A stretch of DNA of 63,410 bases from Furfurilactobacillus milii (GCF_009863985.1 NZ_WEZT01000005.1:389485-452894), one strand, 5' to 3'. Numbered from the stretch's first letter, positions 1 to 10,601 are shown. The notes: a model not told the origin generated them from the letters alone. A program made the numbers and translations.

Positions 1-99
1 AGCACTTGAGCTTATTAATCAACGACCATTAAAAATCCATCATCAACAGACTGCCATTGAAAGTTTCCGGGCTTGTTCGGATTAAACTTGTAATTTGCC
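1..99. repeat. Left copy of 99-base terminal inverted repeat
   Basis: Bases 1-99 are the exact reverse complement of 63312-63410, and identity stops abruptly at base 100. An exact 99-base match at both contig ends is what a k=99 de Bruijn assembler leaves when a contig runs into a repeat on each side, so this is probably an assembly boundary rather than a biological end. On the minus strand it encodes the last 28 residues of the small ORF at 15-176. Confidence 0.9.
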
Positions 100-176
100 A
101 AATACTTAAAACCGGCTAACATTTTTTGTGCCGATGGCGAAACTGTGGCTGCCTGCGCTGTTTGTAATTTTGTCAT
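15..176 (-). CDS. Small hypothetical protein, 53 aa
   Basis: I do not recognise this protein. It starts MTKLQTAQAATVSPSAQ and ends GFLMVVD, with no membrane segment, no cysteine and an aromatic, asparagine-rich middle. The start is supported by an AAAGGAAG ribosome binding site about six bases upstream. The last 28 codons lie in the 99-base sequence that recurs at the other end of the window without an obvious start codon in front of it, so a 3' fragment or a second copy exists elsewhere. The AT-rich inverted repeat at 192-245 lies directly upstream. It could be a real small protein or the product of a repeated element. Confidence 0.45.
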   Translation of the reverse strand: MTKLQTAQAATVSPSAQKMLAGFKYLANYKFNPNKPGNFQWQSVDDGFLMVVD

Positions 177-191
177 AGTGATCTTCCTTTA

Positions 192-245
192 TTAATTGAT
201 TGATTAATTATTAATTGAATACATCTTAATCGATCAATCAATTAA
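192..245. promoter_or_regulatory. 13-bp inverted repeat upstream of small ORF
   Basis: The arms TTAATTGATTGAT (192-204) and ATCAATCAATTAA (233-245) are perfect inverted copies separated by 28 bases. They lie just upstream of the ribosome binding site of the 53-aa ORF, where an operator would sit. Further TTGAT/ATCAA half-sites occur between them. No regulator gene is adjacent, so the binding protein is unknown. Confidence 0.4.
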
Positions 246-349
246 AGTCAAATATAATTTTCACGCAATCATAATAGCTGTAACAAAATCCTTCAAAACA
301 TTTCCAAACCGTCCGATTATATCCGTTTTTGAAATTCCCAGGCCATAAC

Positions 350-402
350 AAAATCAGCCATTATCAAGGGATAGACACCCATAGATAATGACTGATTTTT
401 TT
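350..402 (-). terminator. Intrinsic terminator of guaA
   Basis: A 16-base arm at 350-365 pairs with 384-399 with one wobble. T-rich stretches follow on both sides (TTTTGTTA on the minus strand, seven T on the plus strand), so it may work in both directions. It lies directly after the guaA stop codon. Confidence 0.75.
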
Positions 403-407
403 CTAGG

Positions 408-1967
408 CTATTCATATTCAATCGTGGCAGGTGGCTTACCGGTGATGTCATACAGTACACGGTTAACTCCCGGTACTTCATTAACGATCTTGGTCGATAC
501 CTCACCTAACACGGCCCAAGGAACTTCTGCAAACTCAGCAGTCATACCATCAACACTAGTCACGGCACGAATGACAATTGCTTCATCATAAGTACGTCCG
601 TCCCCCATGACACCAACACTGTGAATGCCTGGCAGTGCAGTAAAGTATTGCCAAACGGTTTGATCCAACCCGGCTTTAGCGAATTCTGCACGTAAAATCG
701 CGTCGGATTCCCGCACCAATGTCAACTTTTCGGGCGTTACTTCTCCCAGCGTCCGAATAGCAAGTCCTGGACCAGGAAAAGGTTGACGCCAGACAAGGTC
801 ATGTGGCATACCCAGCTGTTCACCTAACTCACGGACTTCGTCTTTGAATAATTTATTCAATGGTTCAATCAATTTAAACTTAAGGTCCTCTGGTAGTCCG
901 CCCACATTATGGTGTGACTTAATTGTCTGAGCAGTATCGGTTCCAGATTCAATGACATCTGTGTAAAGCGTACCCTGTGCTAAAAACTCTACGCCATCTA
1001 ACTTACGAGCCTCTTCACTAAACACATCAATAAATTCTTTACCGATGATTTTACGTTTGCGTTCAGGATTGGAAACGCCTTTTAAAGCTCCCAGGAATCT
1101 GTCACTGGCATTCACAGCGACAATATTGACGCCAAACTTACCATTAAGACTGTCGAGCACTTGTTGCGCTTCATCCTTGCGTAACAGACCATGGTCGACA
1201 AAAACCGCGGTTAATTGATCACCGATAGCTTCATGCAAAAGGACAGCGACAACGCTAGAATCAACACCACCTGAAAGACCCAACAATACTTTTTTATCAC
1301 CAACAGTCTGGCGAATGTTAGCAATTTGCAGATCAATGAAATCACGCATGGTCCAGTTGGCTTTGGCACCAGCTACATCGAAAACAAAATGTCGTAAAAT
1401 ATCATTACCGTTTTCTGTCAAACGGACTTCGGGATGAAATTGCAATCCGTAAAATCCCCGTTTGACATCCTGCATGGCGGCTGTTGGGCAGTTGGCACCG
1501 GTTCCGATTTGCTCAAAACCATCTGGCACAGTTTTGACGTAATCACCATGACTCATCAAAACTTCTTGATCTGCTGCCATTTCCTTAAACAAAGGTGAAT
1601 TGATGTTAGTGATGTGCATTTCTGACTGACCGTAGTCACCATTATCTTCAGCTGGCGCAACCACACCGCCGGCAAGGTCTTTTGCCATTAGCTGCATTCC
1701 GTAACAAATACCGAGAATTGGCAAACCCATATCATAAATTGCGGGGTCAACCGTTGAAGCATCCTCCCCATAAACACTATTCGGTCCACCGGAAAAGATT
1801 ACAGCCTTAGGATTCATGGCCGCAAGCTCAGTGGCTGAAATTGTATGTGGTTTTAATTCTGAATACACACCGAATTCACGAATTCGTCGTGTAATCAGTT
1901 GATTATATTGACTACCAAAATCTAATACAATCACCCGATCAAATTTAGTTTGGTCCACTGTTTGCAT
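408..1967 (-). CDS. guaA: GMP synthase (glutamine-hydrolysing)
   Basis: Converts XMP to GMP using ATP and glutamine in purine synthesis. The protein has 519 residues, the normal size. It has an N-terminal class I glutamine amidotransferase domain ([10 protein letters not shown], nucleophile in GICYGMQL, histidine and glutamate in LQFHPEV). The ATP-pyrophosphatase domain follows (P-loop [12 protein letters not shown]), then the C-terminal dimerisation domain ending in TIEYE. A longer reading with an upstream ATG is possible, but the ATG at 1967 has a GGAG site at proper distance, so I chose it. The gene follows guaB after 31 bases in the same direction, giving the two-step route from IMP to GMP, and ends at a clear terminator. 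Confidence 0.97.
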   Translation of the reverse strand: MQTVDQTKFDRVIVLDFGSQYNQLITRRIREFGVYSELKPHTISATELAAMNPKAVIFSGGPNSVYGEDASTVDPAIYDMGLPILGICYGMQLMAKDLAGGVVAPAEDNGDYGQSEMHITNINSPLFKEMAADQEVLMSHGDYVKTVPDGFEQIGTGANCPTAAMQDVKRGFYGLQFHPEVRLTENGNDILRHFVFDVAGAKANWTMRDFIDLQIANIRQTVGDKKVLLGLSGGVDSSVVAVLLHEAIGDQLTAVFVDHGLLRKDEAQQVLDSLNGKFGVNIVAVNASDRFLGALKGVSNPERKRKIIGKEFIDVFSEEARKLDGVEFLAQGTLYTDVIESGTDTAQTIKSHHNVGGLPEDLKFKLIEPLNKLFKDEVRELGEQLGMPHDLVWRQPFPGPGLAIRTLGEVTPEKLTLVRESDAILRAEFAKAGLDQTVWQYFTALPGIHSVGVMGDGRTYDEAIVIRAVTSVDGMTAEFAEVPWAVLGEVSTKIVNEVPGVNRVLYDITGKPPATIEYE

Positions 1968-1998
1968 GTTTTTCTCCATTTTTAAATAGTTAGCTGAT

Positions 1999-3239
<1,241 letters not shown>

Positions 3240-3320
3240 TTTTGCTGTGAATCGTCAAGAGACGTTCGTCAAACTGATAAACAAGGGTTTCTGAGGCAGG
3301 ACTTGAACGTTATTTCCGTA

Positions 3321-3364
3321 TAAAAAAGCACTCACGCCTGAATATCTTTCAAGAATGAGTGCTT
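3321..3364 (-). terminator. Terminator of the infC-rpmI-rplT operon
   Basis: The arms AAGCACTCA and TGAGTGCTT are perfect complements, and on the minus strand they are followed by six T. It begins about ten bases after the rplT stop codon. Confidence 0.85.
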
Positions 3365-3373
3365 AATCATGAA

Positions 3374-3727
3374 TTATTTAAGTGCCTTAGCAGCTTCTTT
3401 AGTTAAAGAAGTGAACGCACGTGGGTCGTTAACAGCCAAGTCGGCTAACATCTTACGGTTCATTTCAACGTTAGCTTCCTTTAAACCATGCATCAACTTG
3501 CTGTAGCTCATGTCATTTTGACGAGCAGCGGCATTGATCCGAGCGATCCAGAGTTTACGGAAGTTACGCTTCGTGTTTTTACGGTCACGGTAAGCGTATT
3601 GCCATGACTTCCAAACTTGTTGCTTAGCAACCTTAAATTGAATATGCTTTGGGCCACGGTAACCCTTAGCTAATTTGATCATCTTACGGCGACGTTGCCG
3701 TGTAACACTTCCACCTTTAACACGCAT
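3374..3727 (-). CDS. rplT: 50S ribosomal protein L20
   Basis: Large-subunit protein needed early in 50S assembly. It is 117 residues, very basic, with the typical N-terminus [15 protein letters not shown] and the motif AKGYRG. An in-frame ATG five codons earlier exists but would overlap the GGAGG ribosome binding site that serves the ATG at 3727, so the shorter form is right. It is the last gene of the infC-rpmI-rplT operon. In Firmicutes L20 itself represses this operon through the leader RNA, and such a leader is visible at 4572-4700. Confidence 0.98.
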   Translation of the reverse strand: MRVKGGSVTRQRRRKMIKLAKGYRGPKHIQFKVAKQQVWKSWQYAYRDRKNTKRNFRKLWIARINAAARQNDMSYSKLMHGLKEANVEMNRKMLADLAVNDPRAFTSLTKEAAKALK

Positions 3728-3778
3728 AATTGCATCCTCCAATAATTGACCAAGTCTGGTCAGATTCCTGTTTAAAAA

Positions 3779-3976
3779 CTACTTGGTCAACAATAACTTC
3801 TTGTATGTCTTAACCGTAGTTGCGTCCATCATCTTAGTTCCACGTAATTGGCGACGTTGCTTTTTTGTCTTACCGTGGAAACGGTGACTCGTGTAAGCGT
3901 TGGCACCAATGAAGCCGCCCTTTGCAGATTGTTTGAACCGCTTAGCAGCGGCACGGTTTGTCTTTTGCTTTGGCAT
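3779..3976 (-). CDS. rpmI: 50S ribosomal protein L35
   Basis: Small basic large-subunit protein of 65 residues, starting MPKQKTNRAAAKRFK and containing the family motif for the buried 23S contact region (AYTSHRFHGKTKKQ). Length and sequence are normal. It sits between infC (26 bases upstream) and rplT (51 bases downstream) as in most Firmicutes. Confidence 0.98.
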   Translation of the reverse strand: MPKQKTNRAAAKRFKQSAKGGFIGANAYTSHRFHGKTKKQRRQLRGTKMMDATTVKTYKKLLLTK

Positions 3977-4002
3977 AAGAATGTCCTCCTAAATATTGAT
4001 AA

Positions 4003-4518
4003 CTATTTTTCTGGTTTTGGTGACAGTACTAAGAACATACTTCTACCATCCATCTTAGCTTGTTGTTGAACGTCAGCTACTTCTTTAGTTGCAGCTGCCA
4101 TCTTGTTCAACACGTCGCGACCGATTTCTTTATGCGTGATTGCACGACCTCTAAACCGAATTGAGACACGCACTTTGTTACCTTTTGACAGGAACTTTTC
4201 TGCATTCTTCAATTTAGTGTTGAAGTCATTCTCGTCAATCGTCGGACTAAGACGAATTTCTTTCATTTCGACCGTCTTTTGATTCTTACGAGCTTCACGC
4301 TGCTTCTTTTGTAACTCGAAGCGGTACTTTCCATAATCCATGATTCTGGCAACTGGTGGCTTTGCCTTAGGGGCAACCAGAACCAAATCTAAGTTTGCAT
4401 CATCCGCAAGCTGTTGTGCTTCTCTGGTCTGCTTAACCCCGAGCTGGTCACCATTAGCGGCAATCAACCGAACCTCGCGGGCGCGGATTGCGTTATTTAC
4501 CAAAGTATCTTGAGCTAT
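4003..4518 (-). CDS. infC: Translation initiation factor IF-3, probable AUA start
   Basis: Binds the 30S subunit, prevents 50S joining and checks start codon pairing. The N-terminal domain ([12 protein letters not shown]), linker and C-terminal domain ([27 protein letters not shown]) are all present. The only strong ribosome binding site, GGAGGTG, is followed after a normal gap by ATA at 4518-4516, giving 171 residues, close to the B. subtilis length. The in-frame ATG at 4533 lies inside that ribosome binding site and has none of its own. IF3 genes are known for AUU-type starts that let IF3 repress its own synthesis; AUA would serve the same purpose. First gene of the operon, behind an L20-type leader. 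Confidence 0.93.
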   Translation of the reverse strand: MAQDTLVNNAIRAREVRLIAANGDQLGVKQTREAQQLADDANLDLVLVAPKAKPPVARIMDYGKYRFELQKKQREARKNQKTVEMKEIRLSPTIDENDFNTKLKNAEKFLSKGNKVRVSIRFRGRAITHKEIGRDVLNKMAAATKEVADVQQQAKMDGRSMFLVLSPKPEK

Positions 4519-4571
4519 GGTATTCACCTCCATAAAATTCTAAACGAATCAACAATGGTGAGATTTAAACA

Positions 4572-4700
4572 GAAAAATAGCGGATGGCCATCGCCACCCG
4601 CTGTCCGCACTGAAACAGTACGGTTCAACTCATCTTTAGCCCGGCAACAAAATTACCAAGGCGAGAAGCGGGTGCTTCTGCTTTTCTCAACAGTTAATAA
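4572..4700 (-). ncRNA. L20-type leader with attenuator, upstream of infC
   Basis: On the minus strand a hairpin AGAAGC-ACCC-GCTTCT (about 4664-4679) is followed downstream by a strong terminator, AGCGGGTGGC/GCCATCCGCT with five T (4574-4602). The loop side of the first hairpin contains CACCCGCT (4667-4674), the exact complement of AGCGGGTG in the terminator's 5' arm, so the two structures are mutually exclusive. This arrangement and the position before infC-rpmI-rplT match the L20 leader of Firmicutes, where L20 binding favours termination. Confidence 0.8.
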
Positions 4701-4711
4701 GTTTACAGGAG

Positions 4712-6019
4712 CTACTTGGCTTTGTCAAGCGTATTCGCGTCTGCTCTTTCACTAGCAGCTTTCTGTGGTAGAACTAAGTTTAACACAATTCCTAAAATCG
4801 TCGCAAACGCTAATCCAGTGAACTGAAAATTGCCTAATTGCAGATAGGCATTACCAATTCCAATGACCATCACGGACGACGCAATCATCAAATTCCGTTT
4901 CTTGCCCAGATCTACATGATGATCAATCATCACAGAAACGCCGCTTGTTGCAATCGTACCAAATAGCAAGAAGCTGATGCCACCAATCACTGGCAACGGC
5001 ATGGCCATAATCAAAACGTTCAGTTTGTTAATGAAGGCAAAAATAATCGCAAACATGGCAGCACCCATCAACACATAAACACTGTGTACCTTAGTAATTG
5101 CCATCACACCAATATTTTCACCGTAGCTGGTAACTGCCGGTCCACCAATCAGTCCCGCAACGATAGAAGCCGTGCCATCCCCAGCAAGCGTTCTGTTTAG
5201 GCCGGGATCCTTGAAGAAATTTCGGTGTGTAAGATTATCCAGAACCATAATGTGACCCATATGCTCCGTCATTGTAACAAACGCAATGGGTGCAATGGTC
5301 ACAATCGCGCCCCATTCCAAATGAAAATGATAGGTTAATCCAGGAACCTGAAATTTAGGCAACTTAAACCATGGCGCCACAGCAATCGTATGTAGATCAA
5401 CGATGCCAGCAAATACACTAATCAAGTAACCACACACAATCGCCAACAATACAGGAATTAAGCCTAATGATCCCTTTAAAAACATGTTAAAGAAAATTGC
5501 CAACAATAATGTGGTCATCGCAATTGCAAAGTATTCCAAATTATAATGACCGTTTTTCATCATTGCATCTGTCGCCGCACTGCCCGCTAAAGAAAGGCCA
5601 ATGACCATGACAATCGGCCCGACAACAATTGGTGGTAGTACCTTATCAACCCAATCAGATCCAATCATGCCGATCAGTAATGCGACAATGAGATACACAG
5701 CTCCGACCGCCACAACACCTTGCCCAATGCCTGGATACCCCGTGGTCTTCATTAAAGCGAGCATTGGTGTAATAAACGCAAAGCTCGATCCCATGTAAGC
5801 CGGAATCTTTCGCTGGGTGATCATAATATGTAACAGCGTACCTACCCCAGATGAAAATAAAGCAATGCTTGGACTAAGACCAACCAGTAACGGCACAATA
5901 ACAGTTGAGCCAAACATTGAAAACATGTGTTGAATCGATAAGCCTACCCATGGCCAGAATTTAGGCCGATCATGGATATCCAACACTGCAGCGTCATCGT
6001 GAAATTCTTTTTGCGTCAT
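4712..6019 (-). CDS. pyrP: Uracil permease (NCS2 family)
   Basis: Proton-coupled uracil uptake across the cytoplasmic membrane. It is 435 residues with about 12-14 hydrophobic segments. The typical UraA/PyrP start includes SIQHMFSMFGSTVIVP, and the substrate region includes ITMTEHMGHI-like residues (AFVTMTEHMGHIMVL) and the conserved segment GGPAVTSYGENIGVMAITKV. The uracil assignment is supported by the PyrR-binding attenuator directly upstream. No terminator is visible after it, and the L20 leader begins at once, so some readthrough into infC is possible. Xanthine or other NCS2 substrates are less likely. Confidence 0.93.
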   Translation of the reverse strand: MTQKEFHDDAAVLDIHDRPKFWPWVGLSIQHMFSMFGSTVIVPLLVGLSPSIALFSSGVGTLLHIMITQRKIPAYMGSSFAFITPMLALMKTTGYPGIGQGVVAVGAVYLIVALLIGMIGSDWVDKVLPPIVVGPIVMVIGLSLAGSAATDAMMKNGHYNLEYFAIAMTTLLLAIFFNMFLKGSLGLIPVLLAIVCGYLISVFAGIVDLHTIAVAPWFKLPKFQVPGLTYHFHLEWGAIVTIAPIAFVTMTEHMGHIMVLDNLTHRNFFKDPGLNRTLAGDGTASIVAGLIGGPAVTSYGENIGVMAITKVHSVYVLMGAAMFAIIFAFINKLNVLIMAMPLPVIGGISFLLFGTIATSGVSVMIDHHVDLGKKRNLMIASSVMVIGIGNAYLQLGNFQFTGLAFATILGIVLNLVLPQKAASERADANTLDKAK

Positions 6020-6084
6020 TTAAAACGCTCCCTTCCTCACTTCACGCGAACCCCGTCCCGGCCTAAACGTTTGATCATCCAAAT

Positions 6085-6230
6085 AAAAAAGACCGCTCAC
6101 CCGGAAGGCAAGTGGTCTGGTTTACGTGTGAAGATGTTCTAGAATTGCACAAATCGCGCTATTCTAAACGTCACAACAGCCGTTCCCTTGTTAGCCTCAC
6201 AGGACTACATTAAAGGTTCATCATGTTGAG
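6085..6230 (-). promoter_or_regulatory. PyrR-binding attenuator of pyrP
   Basis: The minus strand carries the PyrR recognition block AGTCCTGTGAGGCTAACAAG (about 6185-6206), close to the known pyr leader consensus. A terminator follows, AGACC...GGTCT and six T, at 6085-6118. In the known mechanism UMP-bound PyrR stabilises the anti-antiterminator and stops transcription, so pyrP would be off when uridine nucleotides are plentiful. No pyrR gene lies in this window. Confidence 0.88.
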
Positions 6231-6233
6231 TAA

Positions 6234-6262
6234 ATCATAAACAACTTCAATCGATCGGTCAA
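6234..6262 (-). promoter_or_regulatory. Promoter of the pyrP leader
   Basis: TTGACC and TATGAT on the minus strand, separated by 17 bases, lie just upstream of the PyrR leader. Confidence 0.7.
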
Positions 6263-6267
6263 GTAAA

Positions 6268-7917
6268 TTAGTCTAGTGATACCGCCGTAACACGTTTGTC
6301 GTGCACTTCGAAAACTTTATCAGCTGCTTTCAATAATGACCTGTTATAACTATGCGTAATGTAAATAAAACCAATGTTCAACCTGAATAGACGCTTCTCG
6401 ATTGTTTCAGCTGTTTTATGATCTAGCCCACTAGACAATTCGTCAAAAATCATAAACCGTTTGTGCGTTAATAAATTGCGAGCTAAGCCGATACGTTGTC
6501 TTTCACCACCGGACAACGGTCCACCTTGAGTATGAAGAATCATACTCAACCAAGCATTAGTGTGAGCATGTCCGCCAGCCGTTTGCAGCTCAGCCCTGTT
6601 TAACGCATCGATAAGCTCTTGATCAGTGTATTGATCACTAAACATCGTTAAATTATCCCTAACTGTACCATCAAAAATGAACGTTTGCTGGTTCTGATAA
6701 CCAATCATCTTAGCAATATCCGCGGACCGGCCAACGATTGGTGAGCGTCCATCAACAAAAATCGAGCCAGCCAACAATGGTCGGTAGCCAAACAGAGCGT
6801 TGATTAATGTAGATTTCCCAGATCCACTATCACCAATAATGATGACCTTATCTGATTGGTTAATCTGTAAGTTAACGTCTTTTAGTAGTGGCCTTGTATC
6901 TTTATCTGCCCCGCCAATCGTAGCGTGAACATAATCAATGAATACGTCGTCCTGCTCTGGCAACTGAGCAAGTCTTTCATTATTTTGGGCCACCGCTTCA
7001 ATAACCAAACGTAGTTGTTGATAAGCCCGTTGACCACCGAAAAAATCAGAAAAAACATCTGCCGCCGTTTCCAATGGAAATGAAATTTGAACCGATAACT
7101 GCGTAAAAGTCATAAACGCCGCTAGCGTTAGACTGTGATTCAAAATAAAGTAACCACCAACGACCCAAGTACCAAAGTAAACTAAATCTCCACAAAACTG
7201 TGAAATACCGCTGACAACCTTACGCACTAAAATATCGTGATTCTCGCTAACCTTTACATCCGTTGATATGGACGCGTGCATGTTGATAAAGGTGTGCTCA
7301 CGGCCAAAATTCTTAATTGTTGTTAAACCTGAAAACCAGTTTGTGATCGCACTGGTATAACGATCTAGGTTGTTTAGCACCGGCAGTTTAGCTCGCTTTA
7401 ATTGTCGCTGTGTTATAAGTGGTAATAATATTGCTGGAACATCAAGACTAATAACAATCAATGTCAGCCGTACATCCACTACCACGCCGAGCAATATGCC
7501 TAAAACAAACTGCATGACTAACGATAAACCAAGCAGAAAATTATTGACGTAGCTCTGCTCAACGACGTCTAACTTACTCGTCAGCAGTGCCACTTTTTCG
7601 CCAACCTTGCGCCGATCACCAAAATCCACCGTTAACATCAATCGTTCAAATATCTGCCGTCTTAAATGACACATTGCACCATTGGTAACCTTACCCTTAA
7701 GATAACCACCAATTACGTTTACTAATGCAATAAACGCCGTACATAATAAAGTGATCGTCACAACCTGACCAAAGGACATATTGATTTTACGCGTCATATA
7801 AGCCGTTAAAAAAGCAATAATTAACGTGTAAGCCGTTGTCACAATCGCATGTATTATCGTCACTAAGAAAAAGAGACTAAATAACTTTTTTTGAGGTTTA
7901 ACCAATACTTGCCACAT
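6268..7917 (-). CDS. ABC exporter half-transporter (fused membrane and ATPase domains)
   Basis: A 549-residue protein with an N-terminal six-segment membrane domain (about residues 1-310) and a C-terminal ATPase domain. The ATPase has Walker A GDSGSGKST, signature LSGGERQRIG, Walker B FMIFDELSSGLD and switch histidine ITHS. It belongs to the exporter class that works as a dimer. No partner half-transporter is adjacent, so it probably acts as a homodimer or pairs with a distant protein. The start at 7917 has GGGAG at good distance. The substrate cannot be read; peptide or drug export are both possible. Two very short ORFs lie in its leader (see 8087-8140). Confidence 0.85.
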   Translation of the reverse strand: MWQVLVKPQKKLFSLFFLVTIIHAIVTTAYTLIIAFLTAYMTRKINMSFGQVVTITLLCTAFIALVNVIGGYLKGKVTNGAMCHLRRQIFERLMLTVDFGDRRKVGEKVALLTSKLDVVEQSYVNNFLLGLSLVMQFVLGILLGVVVDVRLTLIVISLDVPAILLPLITQRQLKRAKLPVLNNLDRYTSAITNWFSGLTTIKNFGREHTFINMHASISTDVKVSENHDILVRKVVSGISQFCGDLVYFGTWVVGGYFILNHSLTLAAFMTFTQLSVQISFPLETAADVFSDFFGGQRAYQQLRLVIEAVAQNNERLAQLPEQDDVFIDYVHATIGGADKDTRPLLKDVNLQINQSDKVIIIGDSGSGKSTLINALFGYRPLLAGSIFVDGRSPIVGRSADIAKMIGYQNQQTFIFDGTVRDNLTMFSDQYTDQELIDALNRAELQTAGGHAHTNAWLSMILHTQGGPLSGGERQRIGLARNLLTHKRFMIFDELSSGLDHKTAETIEKRLFRLNIGFIYITHSYNRSLLKAADKVFEVHDKRVTAVSLD

Positions 7918-8086
7918 TTCAATTTCTCCCTATAAAAATCATCTGTGAATTCATTCAGAGATTAAATGGCGAAATTTAGCTGCGTCAAATGGTCAAAAAA
8001 AATTAAATTATAGATTCGTTCGTTTCTGTGGCCATTCATCATCACACAGTCGAATTTTGTCCATTTATTAAAGGAAAAACTTACAT

Positions 8087-8140
8087 TTAGGCTTTCGCTT
8101 CCTTAACATGTGTATCTTCGCTAAACAGACTGTCTTGCAT
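8087..8140 (-). CDS. Possible 17-codon leader ORF before the ABC exporter
   Basis: Reads MQDSLFSEDTHVKEAKA and stops. It begins about 20 bases downstream of a promoter-like pair (TTGACT at 8185-8190, TATTCT at 8163-8168). A second short ORF, MDKIRLCDDEWPQKRTNL, follows closely in the same leader. Neither has a strong ribosome binding site, so both may be chance. The 7918-8225 gap otherwise shows only AT-rich sequence. Confidence 0.2.
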   Translation of the reverse strand: MQDSLFSEDTHVKEAKA

Positions 8141-8162
8141 GCAATCCGTTTAATGAAACATT

Positions 8163-8190
8163 AGAATAGTATTAGAATATTACAAGTCAA
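8163..8190 (-). promoter_or_regulatory. Probable promoter of the ABC exporter gene
   Basis: TTGACT and TATTCT on the minus strand with a 16-base spacer. It lies between the thrS terminator and the exporter gene, leaving a leader of about 240 bases. Confidence 0.5.
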
Positions 8191-8223
8191 TAAGTAAAAA
8201 CAACATAAAATAGTCAAATCACA

Positions 8224-8262
8224 AAAATAAGTGCCGCCAAATTAACATGGCGACACTTATTG
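8224..8262 (-). terminator. Terminator of thrS
   Basis: A 14-base arm at 8226-8239 pairs with 8248-8261 with one non-Watson-Crick pair, followed by T-rich sequence on the minus strand. It starts 15 bases after the thrS stop codon. Confidence 0.85.
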
Positions 8263-8276
8263 AAACTTAACTGCAA

Positions 8277-10226
8277 TTAATTTTCACGAGAATACGAAGC
8301 GATATCGTTCAGAACATCACTCAGGAAGTCCTTACTTGCTTCACTTGTAGATTCATCATGACCGTAACGACGAACAGAAACCGTGTCGTCTTGCTTTTCC
8401 TTGTCACCAACAACTAACGTGTAAGGAATCTTATGCGTTTGGGCATCACGAATCTTAAAGTTCATCTTTTCATTACGAGCATCGACCGTTACGCGCACAC
8501 CGGCAGCTGCTAATTGTTTACGTAACTTTTCAGCGTAATCGCCTTGATGTTCTTCACTAACTGGAATGATAGATACCTGATGAGGTGCTAACCACGTTGG
8601 GAAAGCACCCTTGTACATTTCTGTTAAGTAGGCGGTGAAACGTTCCATCGTTGAAACCAATCCGCGGTGAATCATAACAGGTTGATGTTCTTCACCATCA
8701 GCACCGACATAATGAAGGTCAAAACGATCAGGCAACATGAAGTCTAACTGAATGGTAGACAATGTCTCTTCATTGCCCAAGGCTGTCTTAGTTTGTACAT
8801 CCAACTTAGGACCATAGAAGGCTGCTTCGCCTTCAGCTTCAACGTAGTCAAGGCCAAGATCATCCATGGCACCCTTCAACATCTTCTGAGCCTTTTCCCA
8901 CATTTCGTCGTTGGCAAAGTACTTTTCGGTGTTCTTAGGGTCACGGTAGCTCAAACGGAATGAGTAATCCTTAATGTCAAAGTCTGCATATACTTCAACC
9001 ATTAAGTTCAAAATACGTTTGAATTCATCCTGAATTTGATCAGGAGCAACGAATGTGTGACCATCGTTCAATGTCATTTCACGGACACGTTGCAAACCAG
9101 ATAACGCGCCGGATTTTTCATAACGGTGCATCATGCCTAATTCAGCAATCCGCAATGGTAATTCACGATAAGAACGAATGTGATGTTTGTAAATTTGAAT
9201 ATGGCTTGGGCAGTTCATGGGACGCAGTTCCAACATTTCGCCATCACCCATGTCCATTGGTGGGAACATGTCCTCACGATAGTGTTCCCAGTGACCAGAT
9301 GTCTTATAAGCATCCAAGTTCATGAGAACTGGCGTGTAAACATGTTCATAACCATGCTGAATTTCCTTGTCAATAATGTAACGTTCAATGGTACGACGAA
9401 TCGTTGCACCATTTGGCATCCAGTATGGCAGACCGGCACCGACTTTAGGATCAACAAAGAACAAATCCAAGTCGTTACCAATCACACGGTGATCGCGTTC
9501 ACGAGCTTCCTTACGGCGAACATCATCGGCGTCCATGTCTTTTTGATTGAAGAAGGCCGTTCCGTAAACCCGTTGCAACATTGGGTTAGATGATTTGCCT
9601 TCCCAGTACGCGCCGGCAACAGACAGCAGCTTAAAGATCTTGACGTCACCAGTTGATGGCATTTGCACACCGTCGCTTAAATCAACGAAATCACCCTGAC
9701 GATAAACAGCAACCTGGCCATCATTGGTGGCAGCCGCTTGTTTAACTAATTGTGTTTGGTAAGGGTCTCCATCAACCAATTTAAGCGCGTCAGCCTCAGC
9801 CAATACTTCACGGGAAATTGGCAAGTTGGCCTTCACAATTTCCTTCATTTTGGCTTCAATGGCTGGCAAGTCATCAGAACTAACTTGGTGATCGGCATTG
9901 TCCGTATCAAACGAAAAACCGTCATCACTGGCCTCACCCTGACCAAAATGCATTTCTGGATAAAGCTGGTGAAGTGCGTTAGCCAATACTTGAGATGCAG
10001 TGTGGCGAAGTACAGTCAAACCTTCTGGTGTATCTTTCGTGACAATTTCGATCTTGCCATCTTCTGTTAACGGTGCCTCGTAATCAACTAACTCACCGTT
10101 AAACTTTCCGGCTACGGCCTTTTTAGCAAGGCTAATGCTGATTGACTTAGCAACATCTGCCGTCGTTGAGCCATTGGCAAACGGCTTAACAGCGCCATCT
10201 GGAAACGTAATCTTAATATCTGCCAT
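8277..10226 (-). CDS. thrS: Threonyl-tRNA synthetase
   Basis: Charges tRNA-Thr with threonine. At 649 residues it has the full layout: N-terminal TGS domain ([11 protein letters not shown]), editing domain with [16 protein letters not shown], and class II catalytic core. Class II motifs include [14 protein letters not shown] with the zinc cysteine, the [19 protein letters not shown] region and the [11 protein letters not shown] motif 3. The C-terminal anticodon-binding domain closes the protein. The start has AAGGAGG upstream. Expression is governed by the threonine T-box just upstream. Confidence 0.98.
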   Translation of the reverse strand: MADIKITFPDGAVKPFANGSTTADVAKSISISLAKKAVAGKFNGELVDYEAPLTEDGKIEIVTKDTPEGLTVLRHTASQVLANALHQLYPEMHFGQGEASDDGFSFDTDNADHQVSSDDLPAIEAKMKEIVKANLPISREVLAEADALKLVDGDPYQTQLVKQAAATNDGQVAVYRQGDFVDLSDGVQMPSTGDVKIFKLLSVAGAYWEGKSSNPMLQRVYGTAFFNQKDMDADDVRRKEARERDHRVIGNDLDLFFVDPKVGAGLPYWMPNGATIRRTIERYIIDKEIQHGYEHVYTPVLMNLDAYKTSGHWEHYREDMFPPMDMGDGEMLELRPMNCPSHIQIYKHHIRSYRELPLRIAELGMMHRYEKSGALSGLQRVREMTLNDGHTFVAPDQIQDEFKRILNLMVEVYADFDIKDYSFRLSYRDPKNTEKYFANDEMWEKAQKMLKGAMDDLGLDYVEAEGEAAFYGPKLDVQTKTALGNEETLSTIQLDFMLPDRFDLHYVGADGEEHQPVMIHRGLVSTMERFTAYLTEMYKGAFPTWLAPHQVSIIPVSEEHQGDYAEKLRKQLAAAGVRVTVDARNEKMNFKIRDAQTHKIPYTLVVGDKEKQDDTVSVRRYGHDESTSEASKDFLSDVLNDIASYSREN

Positions 10227-10283
10227 TCTGCTTTTCCTCCTTGAAATTACACTTTGCAGTTCTGCTTGTTTATGACATGAAAC

Positions 10284-10500
10284 AAAAAAACGTCCCTAAC
10301 CGCAATCGCGGTCAGGGACGTCATTAACGTTGTTCCACCCAAAATTCACAGTTAGAGCATATCGCGCTCAATAACTGCCTCTAGTGACCAATAACGCGGT
10401 CAATCGGCCCGGCTTGATCACCGGACGCTTGAATCAGGGGTAACACCACTTAACACCTGCATCCTTTCACCACCGGATGCTCTCTAAAAGGTTTGTTAAC
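10284..10500 (-). promoter_or_regulatory. T-box riboswitch, threonine, upstream of thrS
   Basis: On the minus strand: Stem I with AGAGAG and the distal loop GGTGGTGAAAG, candidate specifier ACC (Thr) at 10441-10439, T-box core GGGTGGAACAACG, and terminator ACGTCCCTGACC.../...GGGACGT with seven T (10284-10320). Uncharged tRNA-Thr would favour the antiterminator and turn on thrS. Confidence 0.9.
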
Positions 10501-10530
10501 TGACATCATATCTGATTGGTTTACAAAACT

Positions 10531-10559
10531 TATTAAACCACAAAATAATTGCTTGTCAA
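10531..10559 (-). promoter_or_regulatory. Promoter of the thrS T-box transcript
   Basis: TTGACA (10554-10559) and TTAATA (10531-10536) on the minus strand with a 17-base spacer, upstream of Stem I. Confidence 0.7.
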
Positions 10560-10601
10560 TCACTAGACGATAAAATGACTGACAAAAATCAACAATAAGA
10601 A

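Noticed and set aside
6140-6165. Recurring GCGCGAT motif in several leaders and in repeat family 1
   Set aside because: The 7-mer also occurs within genes, and about eight occurrences are expected by chance on both strands of 63 kb.
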